Shown: positions 10,138-19,650 of the stretch, in pieces
How the letters are laid out: each line of letters opens with the position of its first letter
Numbering within the stretch: position 1 is the stretch's first letter
NCBI GenBank assembly: GCA_946623145.1
Contig: CAMOQT010000005.1
Coordinates: forward strand, 1 to 37,027
Reading direction: 5' to 3'
DNA length: 37,027 bases
Origin: an uncultured Azospirillum sp.
GTDB lineage: Bacteria; Pseudomonadota; Alphaproteobacteria; RF32; CAG-239
The notes under the pieces: generated by a model
Seen by the model: only the letters and a program-made list of their open reading frames with translations
Database searches by the model: none
What the model was told of the DNA's origin: nothing
Translations under genes and position numbers: made by a program

Positions 10138-10208
10138 CTTATAATCTTTTGTCTTGAGTGCAGTATTTTAATTTTAAATAAAATTTTTTATATTTTTTTC
10201 TGATCAGA

Positions 10209-10240
10209 CTTGCACCTGCTTCTTTTGCTCCCTATATAAG
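10209..10240 (+). promoter_or_regulatory. RpoH (sigma-32) type heat-shock promoter of dnaK
   Basis: CTTG (10209-10212) - N18 - CCTATATAAG (10231-10240), matches the alphaproteobacterial heat-shock consensus CTTG-N17/18-CYTATNTNNG. Confidence 0.8.
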
Positions 10241-10285
10241 TTTATAGAAAGAATTACAATTCAATTTTATTAGAGGGAATAAACT

Positions 10286-12193
10286 ATGAGCAATAAAGTT
10301 ATAGGTATTGACTTGGGTACAACAAACTCTTGTTTTGCTATTATGGATGGTAAAGAACCTAAAGTTCTTGAAAACAGCGAAGGTGCGAGAACAACACCTT
10401 CTATGGTTGCTTTTACTGATGATGAACGTTTGGTTGGTTTTCCGGCAAAACGTCAAGCTGTCACAAACCCTGAAAACACATTGTTTGCTATTAAACGTTT
10501 GATCGGTCGTCGTTTCAACTCTCCTGAAGTTGAAAAAGATAAAGCTTTGGTTCCGTTCAAAATCATCAATGGGGATAATGGGGATGCTTGGGTTGAAGTT
10601 AAAGGCGAAAAATATGCCCCATCCCAAATTTCTGCTATCGTTTTGCAAAAAATTAAAGAATATGCCGAAAGCTATCTTGGTGAAAAAGTTGAACAGGCTG
10701 TTATTACTGTTCCTGCATATTTTAATGACTCTCAACGTCAAGCAACAAAAGATGCCGGTAAAATTGCAGGTTTAGATGTTTTGCGTATTATTAACGAACC
10801 AACGGCAGCTGCTTTAGCTTATGGTATGGATAAAAAAGCTAATGGTACAATTGCAGTTTATGACCTTGGTGGCGGTACTTTTGATATTTCTATTTTGGAA
10901 ATCGGTGACGGCGTCTTTGAAGTTAAATCAACAAATGGTGATACATTCCTTGGCGGTGAAGACTTTGACCAGCGTTTGGTTACTTATTTGACTGATGAAT
11001 TTAAGAAAGAAAGCGGTATCGATTTGAAAAATGACCGTTTGGCTTTACAACGTCTTAAAGAAGCTGCTGAAAAAGCTAAAATTGAGCTCTCTTCCGTTAC
11101 ACAAACAGATATTAATTTGCCTTTTATTACTGCAGATGCAACCGGTCCGAAACACTTAAATATTAAATTGACTCGTGCAAAACTCGAATCTTTGGTTGAA
11201 GACTTGATTGAACGTACTGTTGAACCTTGCCAGAAAGCCTTAGCTGATGCCGGCATTAAAGCTAGTGAAATCAGCGAAGTCATTTTGGTTGGCGGTATGA
11301 CACGTATGCCGAAAGTACAAGAAAAAGTTAAAGAAATTTTCGGTAAAGAACCTCATAAAGGCGTTAACCCTGATGAAGTTGTTGCTGTCGGCGCTGCTAT
11401 TCAGGGCGGTGTCTTAAAAGGCGATGTTAAAGACGTTTTATTACTTGATGTTACTCCGTTGTCTTTAGGTATTGAAACATTAGGCGGTGTATTTACTCGT
11501 TTAATCGATCGTAACACGACCATTCCAACACGTAAATCTCAAGTTTTCTCTACAGCTGAAGATGGACAGACTGCTGTTACTATTCGTGTCTTCCAGGGTG
11601 AACGTGAAATGGCTCAGGATAACAAATTGCTTGGTCAATTTGATTTGGTTGGTATTCCGCCGGCTCCTCGTGGTATGCCGCAAATTGAAGTTACTTTTGA
11701 TATTGATGCAAATGGTATTGTTAATGTATCCGCAAAAGATAAAGCAACAAATAAAGAGCAAGCTATTCGCATTCAAGCCAGCGGTGGATTAAGCGATGCT
11801 GATATAGAAAAAATGGTTAAAGATGCTGAGGCTAATGCTCAGGCCGATAAACAAAAGAAAGAACTTGTTGAGGCTAAAAACCAAGCTGAAGGTTTAATCC
11901 ATGCAACAGAAAAAACATTAAAAGAACATGGAGATAAGGTTAGTGCTGCAGAAAAATCAGCTATTGAAGATGCTATGAATGCATTGAAATCAGCTGCTGC
12001 AGGAGAAGATTTGAATGCTATTAAAGAAAAAACAGAAACTTTAATGCAGGCTTCTTTAAAGCTTGGTGAAGCCATGTATAAGCAAGCTGCTCCTGATGCA
12101 GCAAGCACTCAGGCTCAAGGTGCTGAAGCTAATCCAGAAAGCTCAACTGCTGATGAAAAAGTGGTTGATGCTGATTTTGAAGAAGTTAAGTAA
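10286..12193 (+). CDS. dnaK: molecular chaperone DnaK (Hsp70)
   Basis: [82 protein letters not shown]. Confidence 0.99.
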   Translation: MSNKVIGIDLGTTNSCFAIMDGKEPKVLENSEGARTTPSMVAFTDDERLVGFPAKRQAVTNPENTLFAIKRLIGRRFNSPEVEKDKALVPFKIINGDNGDAWVEVKGEKYAPSQISAIVLQKIKEYAESYLGEKVEQAVITVPAYFNDSQRQATKDAGKIAGLDVLRIINEPTAAALAYGMDKKANGTIAVYDLGGGTFDISILEIGDGVFEVKSTNGDTFLGGEDFDQRLVTYLTDEFKKESGIDLKNDRLALQRLKEAAEKAKIELSSVTQTDINLPFITADATGPKHLNIKLTRAKLESLVEDLIERTVEPCQKALADAGIKASEISEVILVGGMTRMPKVQEKVKEIFGKEPHKGVNPDEVVAVGAAIQGGVLKGDVKDVLLLDVTPLSLGIETLGGVFTRLIDRNTTIPTRKSQVFSTAEDGQTAVTIRVFQGEREMAQDNKLLGQFDLVGIPPAPRGMPQIEVTFDIDANGIVNVSAKDKATNKEQAIRIQASGGLSDADIEKMVKDAEANAQADKQKKELVEAKNQAEGLIHATEKTLKEHGDKVSAAEKSAIEDAMNALKSAAAGEDLNAIKEKTETLMQASLKLGEAMYKQAAPDAASTQAQGAEANPESSTADEKVVDADFEEVK

Positions 12194-12212
12194 TATTGCT
12201 TTTCAACTCCAT

Positions 12213-12245
12213 AAAAAAACGCGGCATTAAATACCGCGTTTTTTT
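12213..12245 (+). terminator. rho-independent terminator after dnaK
   Basis: AAAAAAACGCGG-cattaaata-CCGCGTTTTTTT. Confidence 0.92.
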
Positions 12246-12250
12246 ATATC

Positions 12251-12278
12251 TTGACAAATTTGATTATCCTCTTAAATT
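12251..12278 (+). promoter_or_regulatory. sigma-70 type promoter of the putative ncRNA locus
   Basis: TTGACA (12251-12256), N16, TAAATT (12273-12278), immediately after the dnaK terminator. Confidence 0.55.
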
Positions 12279-12284
12279 TATTTT

Positions 12285-12610
12285 GTTTTTATTCTTATTA
12301 ATAAATTAAATCGTTATTACTATGTCAGAGGTATTTCATCGTTACGTCTCTTATGTGATAGGGAGTTTTTTGTGTTTTCCTATCAGGTGCTTCCATCTAT
12401 TGCCTGTTACAAAGAATGAAGATCAGAAACGAGAGTTTTTTGATTCCTCTTCTTCTCCCAAAACACAACAAGGAAGATGTCTGGTTAGCCAGAAGGGTGT
12501 TAAACGATCTTGCGGACAATCTCAAAGAAGTGCTCGATTAAAGCACAACGACGTTCCTGTCCTCAAAAGAAAGTAACAAAAAAGCCCCGAATTTTATTCA
12601 GGGCTTTTTT
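12285..12610 (+). ncRNA. putative structured non-coding RNA, family unknown
   Basis: Own promoter and terminator; stems TGATAGG/CCTATCA (12356/12379), TCTGG-TTAG-CCAGA (12480-12493), GGACA/TGTCC (12514/12558) enclosing GTGCT/AGCAC (12530/12542), GTTAC/GTAAC (12341/12573). The overlapping 84 aa ORF lacks a clear SD and looks non-protein-like. Start approximate. Confidence 0.5.
12578..12610. terminator. bidirectional rho-independent terminator
   Basis: AAAAAAGCCC-cgaattttattca-GGGCTTTTTT; works in both orientations between convergent transcripts. Confidence 0.9.
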
Positions 12611-12612
12611 CT

Positions 12613-15051
12613 TTATCTGCCTAAGCAGCCATGTGTTTCTCTCGCATAATAAACATAACGTTTATAGTAATGCTCTAATCCTTTCTTGACTTCATAATTA
12701 ACTGTTCCACGCGGATATTCTCCTTTAGCATTTGGTTTACCGGCCGGAATACCTGTTAAAATTTCGATACCATCATCAACCGTATCAATTGCATAAATAT
12801 GGAAACGGCCTTCATCTACAGCTTGAAGAATGTCTTCTCTCAGCATTAATGATGTGATATTTGTTCTCGGAATAATAACACCTTGTTCTCCAGTCAGTCC
12901 TCTGTGGGAGCAAACATCAAAGAAACCTTCAATTTTTTCATTTGCCCCGCCAATCGGCTGAATTTCACCAAACTGGTTAACGGAACCTGTTACTGCTATG
13001 CTTTGTTTAATCGGAATATTTGAAATTGCCGATAATAAGCAATAATATTCTGTCGAAGAAGCGCTATCGCCGTCAACGCCGCCATAAGATTGTTCAAAGA
13101 CAATAGATGCCGATAAAGATAGCGGAGATTCTTTTGCAAAACGATTTGCTAAAAGAGAAGATAAAATTAAGACACCTTTTGTATGAATCGGACCGCTTAA
13201 TTCAATTTCTCTTTCAATATCGATAAATTCTCCTTTTCCCATACGAACTTGGGTTGTAATACGAGAAGGTTTACCAAAAGAATTTCTGGAAAAATTATAA
13301 ACGACCAAACCATTAATTTGTCCTACCCGTTTACCTTCAACATCCATAAGAATAGTTCCTTTATCAATCTGCTCAAGCATTGCTTGTTTAATGCGTCCGG
13401 AACGATAATTCTGCTCATAAATAGCTTGTTCTATGTGGTTTTTACCAATCTGTTTAGACTTTGATTTACGGGCCCAATAATCTGCCTCTCTCAACAAATC
13501 TCCGATAGAGGTGATATGCGCCGACAATTTTTCAGAATCTTCCGCCAAACGTGATGAATATTCAATAATTCGAGCTACTGCTTGTTTGTTTAAGGATCTG
13601 ATTTTCTTCTTCTTTGACAAAGAACCGATTAATTTTGCATATTCTTGCTCGTTTTCTTCCGTTCTATCCATTAAAATTCCGAAATCTGCTTCAACCTTAA
13701 AATAATCACGGAAATCAGGATCTTTTTCAGATAATAAATCAAATAACTCTTCATCCCCGGTTAAAATGATTTTAACATCTAACGGAATCGGTTCAGGATC
13801 AAGTGTAATCGTCATAAAGGTGCTTTCGTCTGCCGGAGAATCGATTTTTACCGTTTTAGAGGCTAAAGCACGTTTTAGCGAATCCCAAGAATAAGGCTGT
13901 ACCAAAAGTTTGCGTGCATCCATTAACAGAAAACCTCCGTTAGCACGATGCAAAGCCCCCGCTTTAATCAAGGTAAAGTCGGTAATTAATGCACCGTATT
14001 GTTGAATGCGTTCAATCCTACCGACTAAATTGCTTTGTGTCGGGTGGTCAAGCAAAACAATCGGCGCACCAGAATCTTTTTCATTTTTAACAATTACATT
14101 AACTTTTAATTTTGAAAACTTATCTTCATCAGGTTTGTTAATTCTACTCAATAATGTGCTTAAAGGATCATCTTCGCTTCCTGATTGTGTTTGTTCTTCT
14201 CGACAAGGAACAAATTCATCAATATTATCAACAATATGTTTTTGGATGTTCTTCAGAAAATCTACAGCACCTTTATAGGCTTTATATTTTCTCTTAAGAG
14301 AATCTATCGGTTTTTTTACCGTCAATTTGATAAATTTTTCTCGCAAAGTTTTGCTTTCTTCTCTTTGCTTTTCTTCCCACGATGGCATATCATGTGCTGT
14401 ATTTTCTATTTCTTGCTGCATTGCATTTAAATCATCAATCAATGATTTTTTCTCTTCTTCCGGCAGTTCATCAAAAGCTTCCGGACTTAAGACTTCGCCG
14501 TTTTTCACGGGGGCAACGACCAATCCGACCTGCATTTGCAAAATAGAAACACTTCTTCCTTTGGCTTTTTTCTGTAAAAGCTTGATGTATTCTTCTTTCT
14601 TTTGCTTAAATTTCTCTTTGATAATACTTTCTGCGGCTCGGTATTCTTCACTATCCAGAATACTTGGAATCGCCGTGCTGAATTCTTCGATTAATTTATC
14701 AATATCTTTGGCAAAATCTGTTGCTGTGCCTGCTGGAAAATTTATTGCCTTTGGTTTATAGGGTTCTTCAAAATTATAAACATATGCCCAGTCATCAGGG
14801 GTCGGGCGTTTTTTAGCCTCTTTTTTCAGAATTCTTTTAACCAAACTGGTTTTACCTGTTCCTTCAGGCCCTAAACAAAACAGGTTATACCCTTTTGATT
14901 TAACGTTTATACCCAATTCCACCGCGCTTATAGCTCGGTCTTGACCCAAGGCAGACATCCGTTCTTCCAACTCAGCTGTGCTGCTGAATTCGAATTTCTT
15001 TGGATCGCAAATACGGTATAAATCAGAACTTTTTAATTTTGTAATACTCAT
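12613..15051 (-). CDS. Lon-like ATP-dependent protease (AAA + Lon C-terminal protease domain)
   Basis: Walker A GPEGTGKTSL; protease Ser motif YGGVDGDSASST; Lys motif GGANEKIEGFFDVC; 'RANGGFLLMDARKLL'. Confidence 0.93.
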   Translation of the reverse strand: MSITKLKSSDLYRICDPKKFEFSSTAELEERMSALGQDRAISAVELGINVKSKGYNLFCLGPEGTGKTSLVKRILKKEAKKRPTPDDWAYVYNFEEPYKPKAINFPAGTATDFAKDIDKLIEEFSTAIPSILDSEEYRAAESIIKEKFKQKKEEYIKLLQKKAKGRSVSILQMQVGLVVAPVKNGEVLSPEAFDELPEEEKKSLIDDLNAMQQEIENTAHDMPSWEEKQREESKTLREKFIKLTVKKPIDSLKRKYKAYKGAVDFLKNIQKHIVDNIDEFVPCREEQTQSGSEDDPLSTLLSRINKPDEDKFSKLKVNVIVKNEKDSGAPIVLLDHPTQSNLVGRIERIQQYGALITDFTLIKAGALHRANGGFLLMDARKLLVQPYSWDSLKRALASKTVKIDSPADESTFMTITLDPEPIPLDVKIILTGDEELFDLLSEKDPDFRDYFKVEADFGILMDRTEENEQEYAKLIGSLSKKKKIRSLNKQAVARIIEYSSRLAEDSEKLSAHITSIGDLLREADYWARKSKSKQIGKNHIEQAIYEQNYRSGRIKQAMLEQIDKGTILMDVEGKRVGQINGLVVYNFSRNSFGKPSRITTQVRMGKGEFIDIEREIELSGPIHTKGVLILSSLLANRFAKESPLSLSASIVFEQSYGGVDGDSASSTEYYCLLSAISNIPIKQSIAVTGSVNQFGEIQPIGGANEKIEGFFDVCSHRGLTGEQGVIIPRTNITSLMLREDILQAVDEGRFHIYAIDTVDDGIEILTGIPAGKPNAKGEYPRGTVNYEVKKGLEHYYKRYVYYARETHGCLGR

Positions 15052-15130
15052 GGCGCTACCCCTATACTTGTAAAATTTTCCTGTTATGTTAGTATATGTT
15101 CCGAATAACTAATTTAGCGTTAAAGATTTT

Positions 15131-16603
15131 ATGAATTATCTTTTTTACATTGTTATTTTTATTTCCGTTATCGGTTTGCTGTTTTTGCCACCGTTATTTT
15201 GGTATCGCTTAAAATCTGATTTTTTCAGCAAACAAGCTCTAAAACAACTTGTTTCAAAAAACTATGTTTTTTTCTCCAGTTATATTATTCAAAAAGCAAT
15301 TAGTGTCTCCTTAAAACACCGACAGAATCTTGTCCCTGACTATTTATTAAATAATAAAATTACGGCTGCCGCGCGACTGATTAAATATCACGACGAAGAG
15401 TTATCTGTTTTGTTAAAAGCTTTTGATAAGCCCTTGCAAGCTATTTCTTTCTTTGAAAAAAAATTAAAAAAAAGACACAAAAATGATGAATTCTCCGCAT
15501 GGTTAGCATTACTTTTAGAAGCCACAGAGAATCCGGCTCGCGCTGCAATTGCTTGGGATAATATTCAAATACCTCATAAATTATGTCCTTATCTCAGGGC
15601 TCATTATTTCTCTCATTTAGCTCAAATAGCCTTAAAAAACGGTGATTTAGCTTTTGCTTCTCGTCAGTTTGATAAAGCTGTCAAATTATTTAATCGCAGT
15701 AATGCCTTTTATGAAGAAGGAGAAGCTTATTTAAAATTAGGAACAATTTATCGTATCTCTTTTATTGATGATATAGCAGAAACTTTATTTTTATCCGCTT
15801 TAAAAATATTCAATTCTTTGCATTTTGAAAAAGGAATCGCCAAAGCATATGCTCATCTCGGAATGCTGATGATTGGAGAAGAGAGATTTAATGAAGCAGA
15901 AGATTATTTGAACAAATCTTTGCAAATTTATGAGGCTCTGAAATATGAATTGGAATCTGCTGAAATTTTAAATCAGTTGGCCTTGCTTTTTTTGCTACAA
16001 AAAGACTACAAAAAATCTCAATCTTTCTTAAAAAACGCTCAAAAAAAACATTCTCTTCTGAAGAATCAAGAAGGAATCGCTTTCAGCTTGGACCTTCTCG
16101 CGAATTGCTATTGGACACAAAAAGATTTAGCCAATACTATAAAATTTGCAGCAAAAGCGGCTGATGTTTATGAGAAATGTAGCAATATTTCCGGTTTTTT
16201 GGATAGTTTATATTTACAAGCACAAGCTCTGTTTGAAAGCGATAACTCAACCGAATCTGAAACTATTTTAAGAAAAATCATTGCAATCGGGAAAAAAGAC
16301 AGCGGTTGTTTTTATTTGGCTAACGCATATAATCTTTTAGGGATTATTTATGTTAAACGAAAAGATTTATCTAGAGCTAAAGGCTTGTTTCAACAATCTC
16401 TTGATCTCGAACAGCGTGGCGTACGTTCAAAAGCTCTGGCAGCAGATTATACAAATCTCGGACTTGTTGAAATTTTTCGTGGTCGTGGACATGAAGATGA
16501 GGCCAAGAAAAACCTGCAAACAGCTTTAGGGTTTGCTTGTGAAATTGAAGATGATGACTTATGCGAACAAATTCGCAAACATTTAAATAAACTTAGTAAT
16601 TAA
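15131..16603 (+). CDS. membrane-anchored TPR-repeat protein
   Basis: N-terminal TM; repeated TPR-like units (GEAYLKLGTIYRI..., AKAYAHLGMLMIGEERFNEAEDYLNKSLQIYEAL, ANAYNLLGIIYVKRKDLSRAKGLFQQSLDLEQ). Confidence 0.82.
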   Translation: MNYLFYIVIFISVIGLLFLPPLFWYRLKSDFFSKQALKQLVSKNYVFFSSYIIQKAISVSLKHRQNLVPDYLLNNKITAAARLIKYHDEELSVLLKAFDKPLQAISFFEKKLKKRHKNDEFSAWLALLLEATENPARAAIAWDNIQIPHKLCPYLRAHYFSHLAQIALKNGDLAFASRQFDKAVKLFNRSNAFYEEGEAYLKLGTIYRISFIDDIAETLFLSALKIFNSLHFEKGIAKAYAHLGMLMIGEERFNEAEDYLNKSLQIYEALKYELESAEILNQLALLFLLQKDYKKSQSFLKNAQKKHSLLKNQEGIAFSLDLLANCYWTQKDLANTIKFAAKAADVYEKCSNISGFLDSLYLQAQALFESDNSTESETILRKIIAIGKKDSGCFYLANAYNLLGIIYVKRKDLSRAKGLFQQSLDLEQRGVRSKALAADYTNLGLVEIFRGRGHEDEAKKNLQTALGFACEIEDDDLCEQIRKHLNKLSN

Positions 16604-17456
16604 GTTCTACCATTAACGGATGGTAAGCATTTCTTTTAGCTGAAAGGAATGAAACATTGCGAACTCCGAAATCTTTATATGCTAAAATATTCATCTCAGG
16701 AACAACAAACGGATTAAACCGAATTTTGCCATTGCTCAACAAAATGTTGTTTTTAACTTCCAGACCGGTTTTATCAAGGAAATCCAGAAAACTTTTTGAC
16801 CACGCTTCTTGCCCGAAATTACCGGCAACAATGACCGGAACATCCTGCGTATTAATAAATTCAGCTAAATTTTTAAGTGCAATTCGTTTCTCTGTCATCG
16901 TTTGACTTGCAAAATCAAGAGATATAAACATCATTCGTTTCGCATCAATCTCTATTTCAGCAAACCCTGCACGACAAGTTACAGAAAGCAAGATATCTCC
17001 CATACGAAGAACCTTATGTGGCGTTAAAATTAAATTGTTCAAATTCTTTTCAGAATCTAAAACAACTCCGGCAACATCAACCTTGTTATTTTTTATCTGC
17101 TTTTCAGTGTCGTGCAATTTACTAACTTCAGTTTGATATAATATCTTTAAGCTCTGCAAACCTGGAGTCTGAATACTAAAGAACAGATTACATCCCATTC
17201 CGATATTAAAGAAAAACATCAGAGCCAATAAAAGCAACCCGGCTGCTTGCCAAAAAAATTTATTAAACAATGCATATAGCATAACACAAAGAGTATATAG
17301 ATAAATTTGGAACAACCAACGATTAACATACATACCCGCTTTAGAACTGCTGAAAAACAAAACCAGCAGACAACAAATAGACAAGACCACAACAGAAACA
17401 TTTAAAAGTTCTCTGATGTTTTTTTGTCTTTTTTTCTGTTTCAAATACCCCATCAT
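16593..17456 (-). CDS. membrane protein with degenerate endonuclease/exonuclease/phosphatase (EEP)-like domain
   Basis: TM segments at N-terminus; C-terminal 'VPVIVAGNFGQEAWSKSFLDFLDKTGLEV' aligns with EEP 'PVIVAGDFNxxxWSxxFxxFLxxTGL' but key residues differ. Confidence 0.6.
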   Translation of the reverse strand: MMGYLKQKKRQKNIRELLNVSVVVLSICCLLVLFFSSSKAGMYVNRWLFQIYLYTLCVMLYALFNKFFWQAAGLLLLALMFFFNIGMGCNLFFSIQTPGLQSLKILYQTEVSKLHDTEKQIKNNKVDVAGVVLDSEKNLNNLILTPHKVLRMGDILLSVTCRAGFAEIEIDAKRMMFISLDFASQTMTEKRIALKNLAEFINTQDVPVIVAGNFGQEAWSKSFLDFLDKTGLEVKNNILLSNGKIRFNPFVVPEMNILAYKDFGVRNVSFLSAKRNAYHPLMVELNY

Positions 17457-17581
17457 TGTCTTTTCTTAACGCCAAATTTATTATTGTGGTTTATATTGTA
17501 TTTTAAAAAGTTTTTATTATAATGACTCCGTGAGCTACTTTAATCGTTATTTTATTATTTGTAAATGGTGCCTTTGCAATT

Positions 17582-18895
17582 ATGACAAATTCATTGCTGA
17601 TATCTTCTTTTTTTATCGATCGTTTTGCAAACATCGTTTCTTATTTTAACTCTTTTATTGAACGTTTTGATGCCTTTTTATACAATTCGGATAAAATTCA
17701 TATTTTATCAATTACGTTTATCTTATTGATTTTAGTAACTATTTTTTTCTTTTTGATTTTTATCACATCAAAAATCATTTCTCTGTTTTTAAAATCACCA
17801 TCAGAGACAGCAACTGAAGCTCAAAATCAAAATATTTCTGATATTGAAGAAGAAACAGAGATGGAATCGGAGCAAGAATCCGAAATAATCGAAAACGACT
17901 CCGAGGAAGCATATAAAAAATCACCTCAAAATATAAAGGAAAATTTCTCAGAACAAGATATACAAGAAGAGGAATTTTACAGAAAATTATCTCCGGCCAA
18001 AAGTAAGACTGATTCTTTTATTGAACTGGATTGGCAAAAATCTAAAAAATCAGCCGAAAACACTGAAAAACCTCAGGCTCAAAAAGAATATTCTCCCCTA
18101 CAACTAAAAAAGAATATTCGTGATCTTATGGCCATGATTGTCAACATGATAGGCCGAAATATCGATGAATTAAAAATTTCGCAGGCTTTGATGTATCGCA
18201 ATAAAGAATCTTTGTCTGAAGAATCGGTTATGCAATTAGTTGCTTCTATCAAAGAATTTTTGACTTTGTGCAATAAAGGTATCTTTGATAATATTCGCAA
18301 GACCAAGGATTTGCCTAGTGATGAGGAGTGTATTTTACACTTATTATCAGGCGATGCTTCTTATGCTATGGTTTTAATGGAAGCCTTGATGGATGAAAAA
18401 ATAAATCAAGCCGTTAAAACGAAGAATATTTCCCGTCGCAACCAGCTTTTTAAGGAGGCATCTCATTATGCTTGTTGCTTTGGAACTTTGGCAGAGCTAA
18501 GCGATCCAAATCTCGCCACATCTTCTTTTGAATTGGCGGTGGAAACATATCCTGATAATATTTTAGCTTGGAGCAGATGCGCTGATTTATACAAACAAGC
18601 CGGATTAGATGATAAAGCTAATTGGGCCTATAAGCAGGTCTTAAAATTATCTAAGCATAATGAAAATCTCTCTCAGAAAGCAAATGCCAATAAATATCTT
18701 TCTCAATATTTATACACTCAGGGAGACAGCTCTCAAGCTGCTGAGCTCTATTTAGAAAGTAAAACATATTATGATTCTATCGGGATTAACAGACCTTTAG
18801 ATAAAAAAGAACTTGAAATAATCGCCTTACTCGATAATACGGCCAACGATAGTATTCTTCACTCCGTTCTTCATACCAAACAGCGCGCTTTATAG
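17582..18895 (+). CDS. membrane-anchored protein with acidic linker and TPR-like C-terminus
   Basis: TM at ~40-70 aa, E/Q/S-rich linker, then helical repeats (SSFELAVETYPDNILAWSRCADLYKQAGLDDKANWAYKQVLKLS). Confidence 0.7.
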   Translation: MTNSLLISSFFIDRFANIVSYFNSFIERFDAFLYNSDKIHILSITFILLILVTIFFFLIFITSKIISLFLKSPSETATEAQNQNISDIEEETEMESEQESEIIENDSEEAYKKSPQNIKENFSEQDIQEEEFYRKLSPAKSKTDSFIELDWQKSKKSAENTEKPQAQKEYSPLQLKKNIRDLMAMIVNMIGRNIDELKISQALMYRNKESLSEESVMQLVASIKEFLTLCNKGIFDNIRKTKDLPSDEECILHLLSGDASYAMVLMEALMDEKINQAVKTKNISRRNQLFKEASHYACCFGTLAELSDPNLATSSFELAVETYPDNILAWSRCADLYKQAGLDDKANWAYKQVLKLSKHNENLSQKANANKYLSQYLYTQGDSSQAAELYLESKTYYDSIGINRPLDKKELEIIALLDNTANDSILHSVLHTKQRAL

Positions 18896-18896
18896 T

Positions 18897-19562
18897 TTAT
18901 GATTTTACGCAAACATCAGGCGCTCTCAGATAGAGCGGTTTCGGATAATTGTGCTCTTTTTTATGATATTTCTTTATTCCACATGCCGCTAAATCTTTAA
19001 CATTCAGGCGTCCTGTATTCAGAATAGCATGCAAACTTAAACCTGTCGGTGTGCTTAAAAATCTTTCAACACCATCACCCAATAATGTTACTTTTTTGTG
19101 GCGCAATAAATTAATAATATCCTCCCTCATAGCCGCAGCCGGTTGAGAATAGGGTTTCAAATGCTCATCGAATATTTGAAAATAAAAATCTTCTCTTTTC
19201 GTCTCGATAATAACGGCATTTAATTGCGCTATTTCTTGCGGATTAAAGATAACGGAATAAATATATGCCTCAAAAGCATTTATACCTAAAACTTCCATTT
19301 GAGGACACGCTAATCCAAAAGCTCGTGCGGCTGAAATGCTTGAGCGAACGCCGGTAAAAGATCCCGGTCCAACACATACAGTCAACAACGCTATATCCTT
19401 AAATACGATATTATGTTTTTTTAACATATCATCTATAACAGGAATAAGCTTTTCTGCCTGTCCGAATTCCATTTCTTCATCAAACACATCTATACAAGTA
19501 TCGTCGGAAAATAAGGTAACTGCACAGCCGGAAGCTGTCGTATCAAAGGCTAACGTATACAT
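18897..19562 (-). CDS. tsaB: tRNA threonylcarbamoyladenosine biosynthesis protein TsaB
   Basis: MYTLAFDTTASGCAVTLF...LLTVCVGPGSFTGVRSSISAARAFGLA. Confidence 0.93.
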   Translation of the reverse strand: MYTLAFDTTASGCAVTLFSDDTCIDVFDEEMEFGQAEKLIPVIDDMLKKHNIVFKDIALLTVCVGPGSFTGVRSSISAARAFGLACPQMEVLGINAFEAYIYSVIFNPQEIAQLNAVIIETKREDFYFQIFDEHLKPYSQPAAAMREDIINLLRHKKVTLLGDGVERFLSTPTGLSLHAILNTGRLNVKDLAACGIKKYHKKEHNYPKPLYLRAPDVCVKS

Positions 19563-19650
19563 ATTTTGTTCACTTTTTTATTTTTTAGGTTTGCTTCTTG
19601 TGTTTTATAGTATATTTTTTAAGAATAAACAATAATTTTATGGTAAAAAA

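Noticed and set aside
10232-10741. 169 aa minus-strand ORF
   Set aside because: Antisense to the start of dnaK and its promoter; no protein-family features
12322-12576. 84 aa ORF in the dnaK-lon intergenic region
   Set aside because: No convincing SD, unusual Arg/Ser/Cys-rich composition, and extensive stem-loops in the same DNA; a structured RNA fits better
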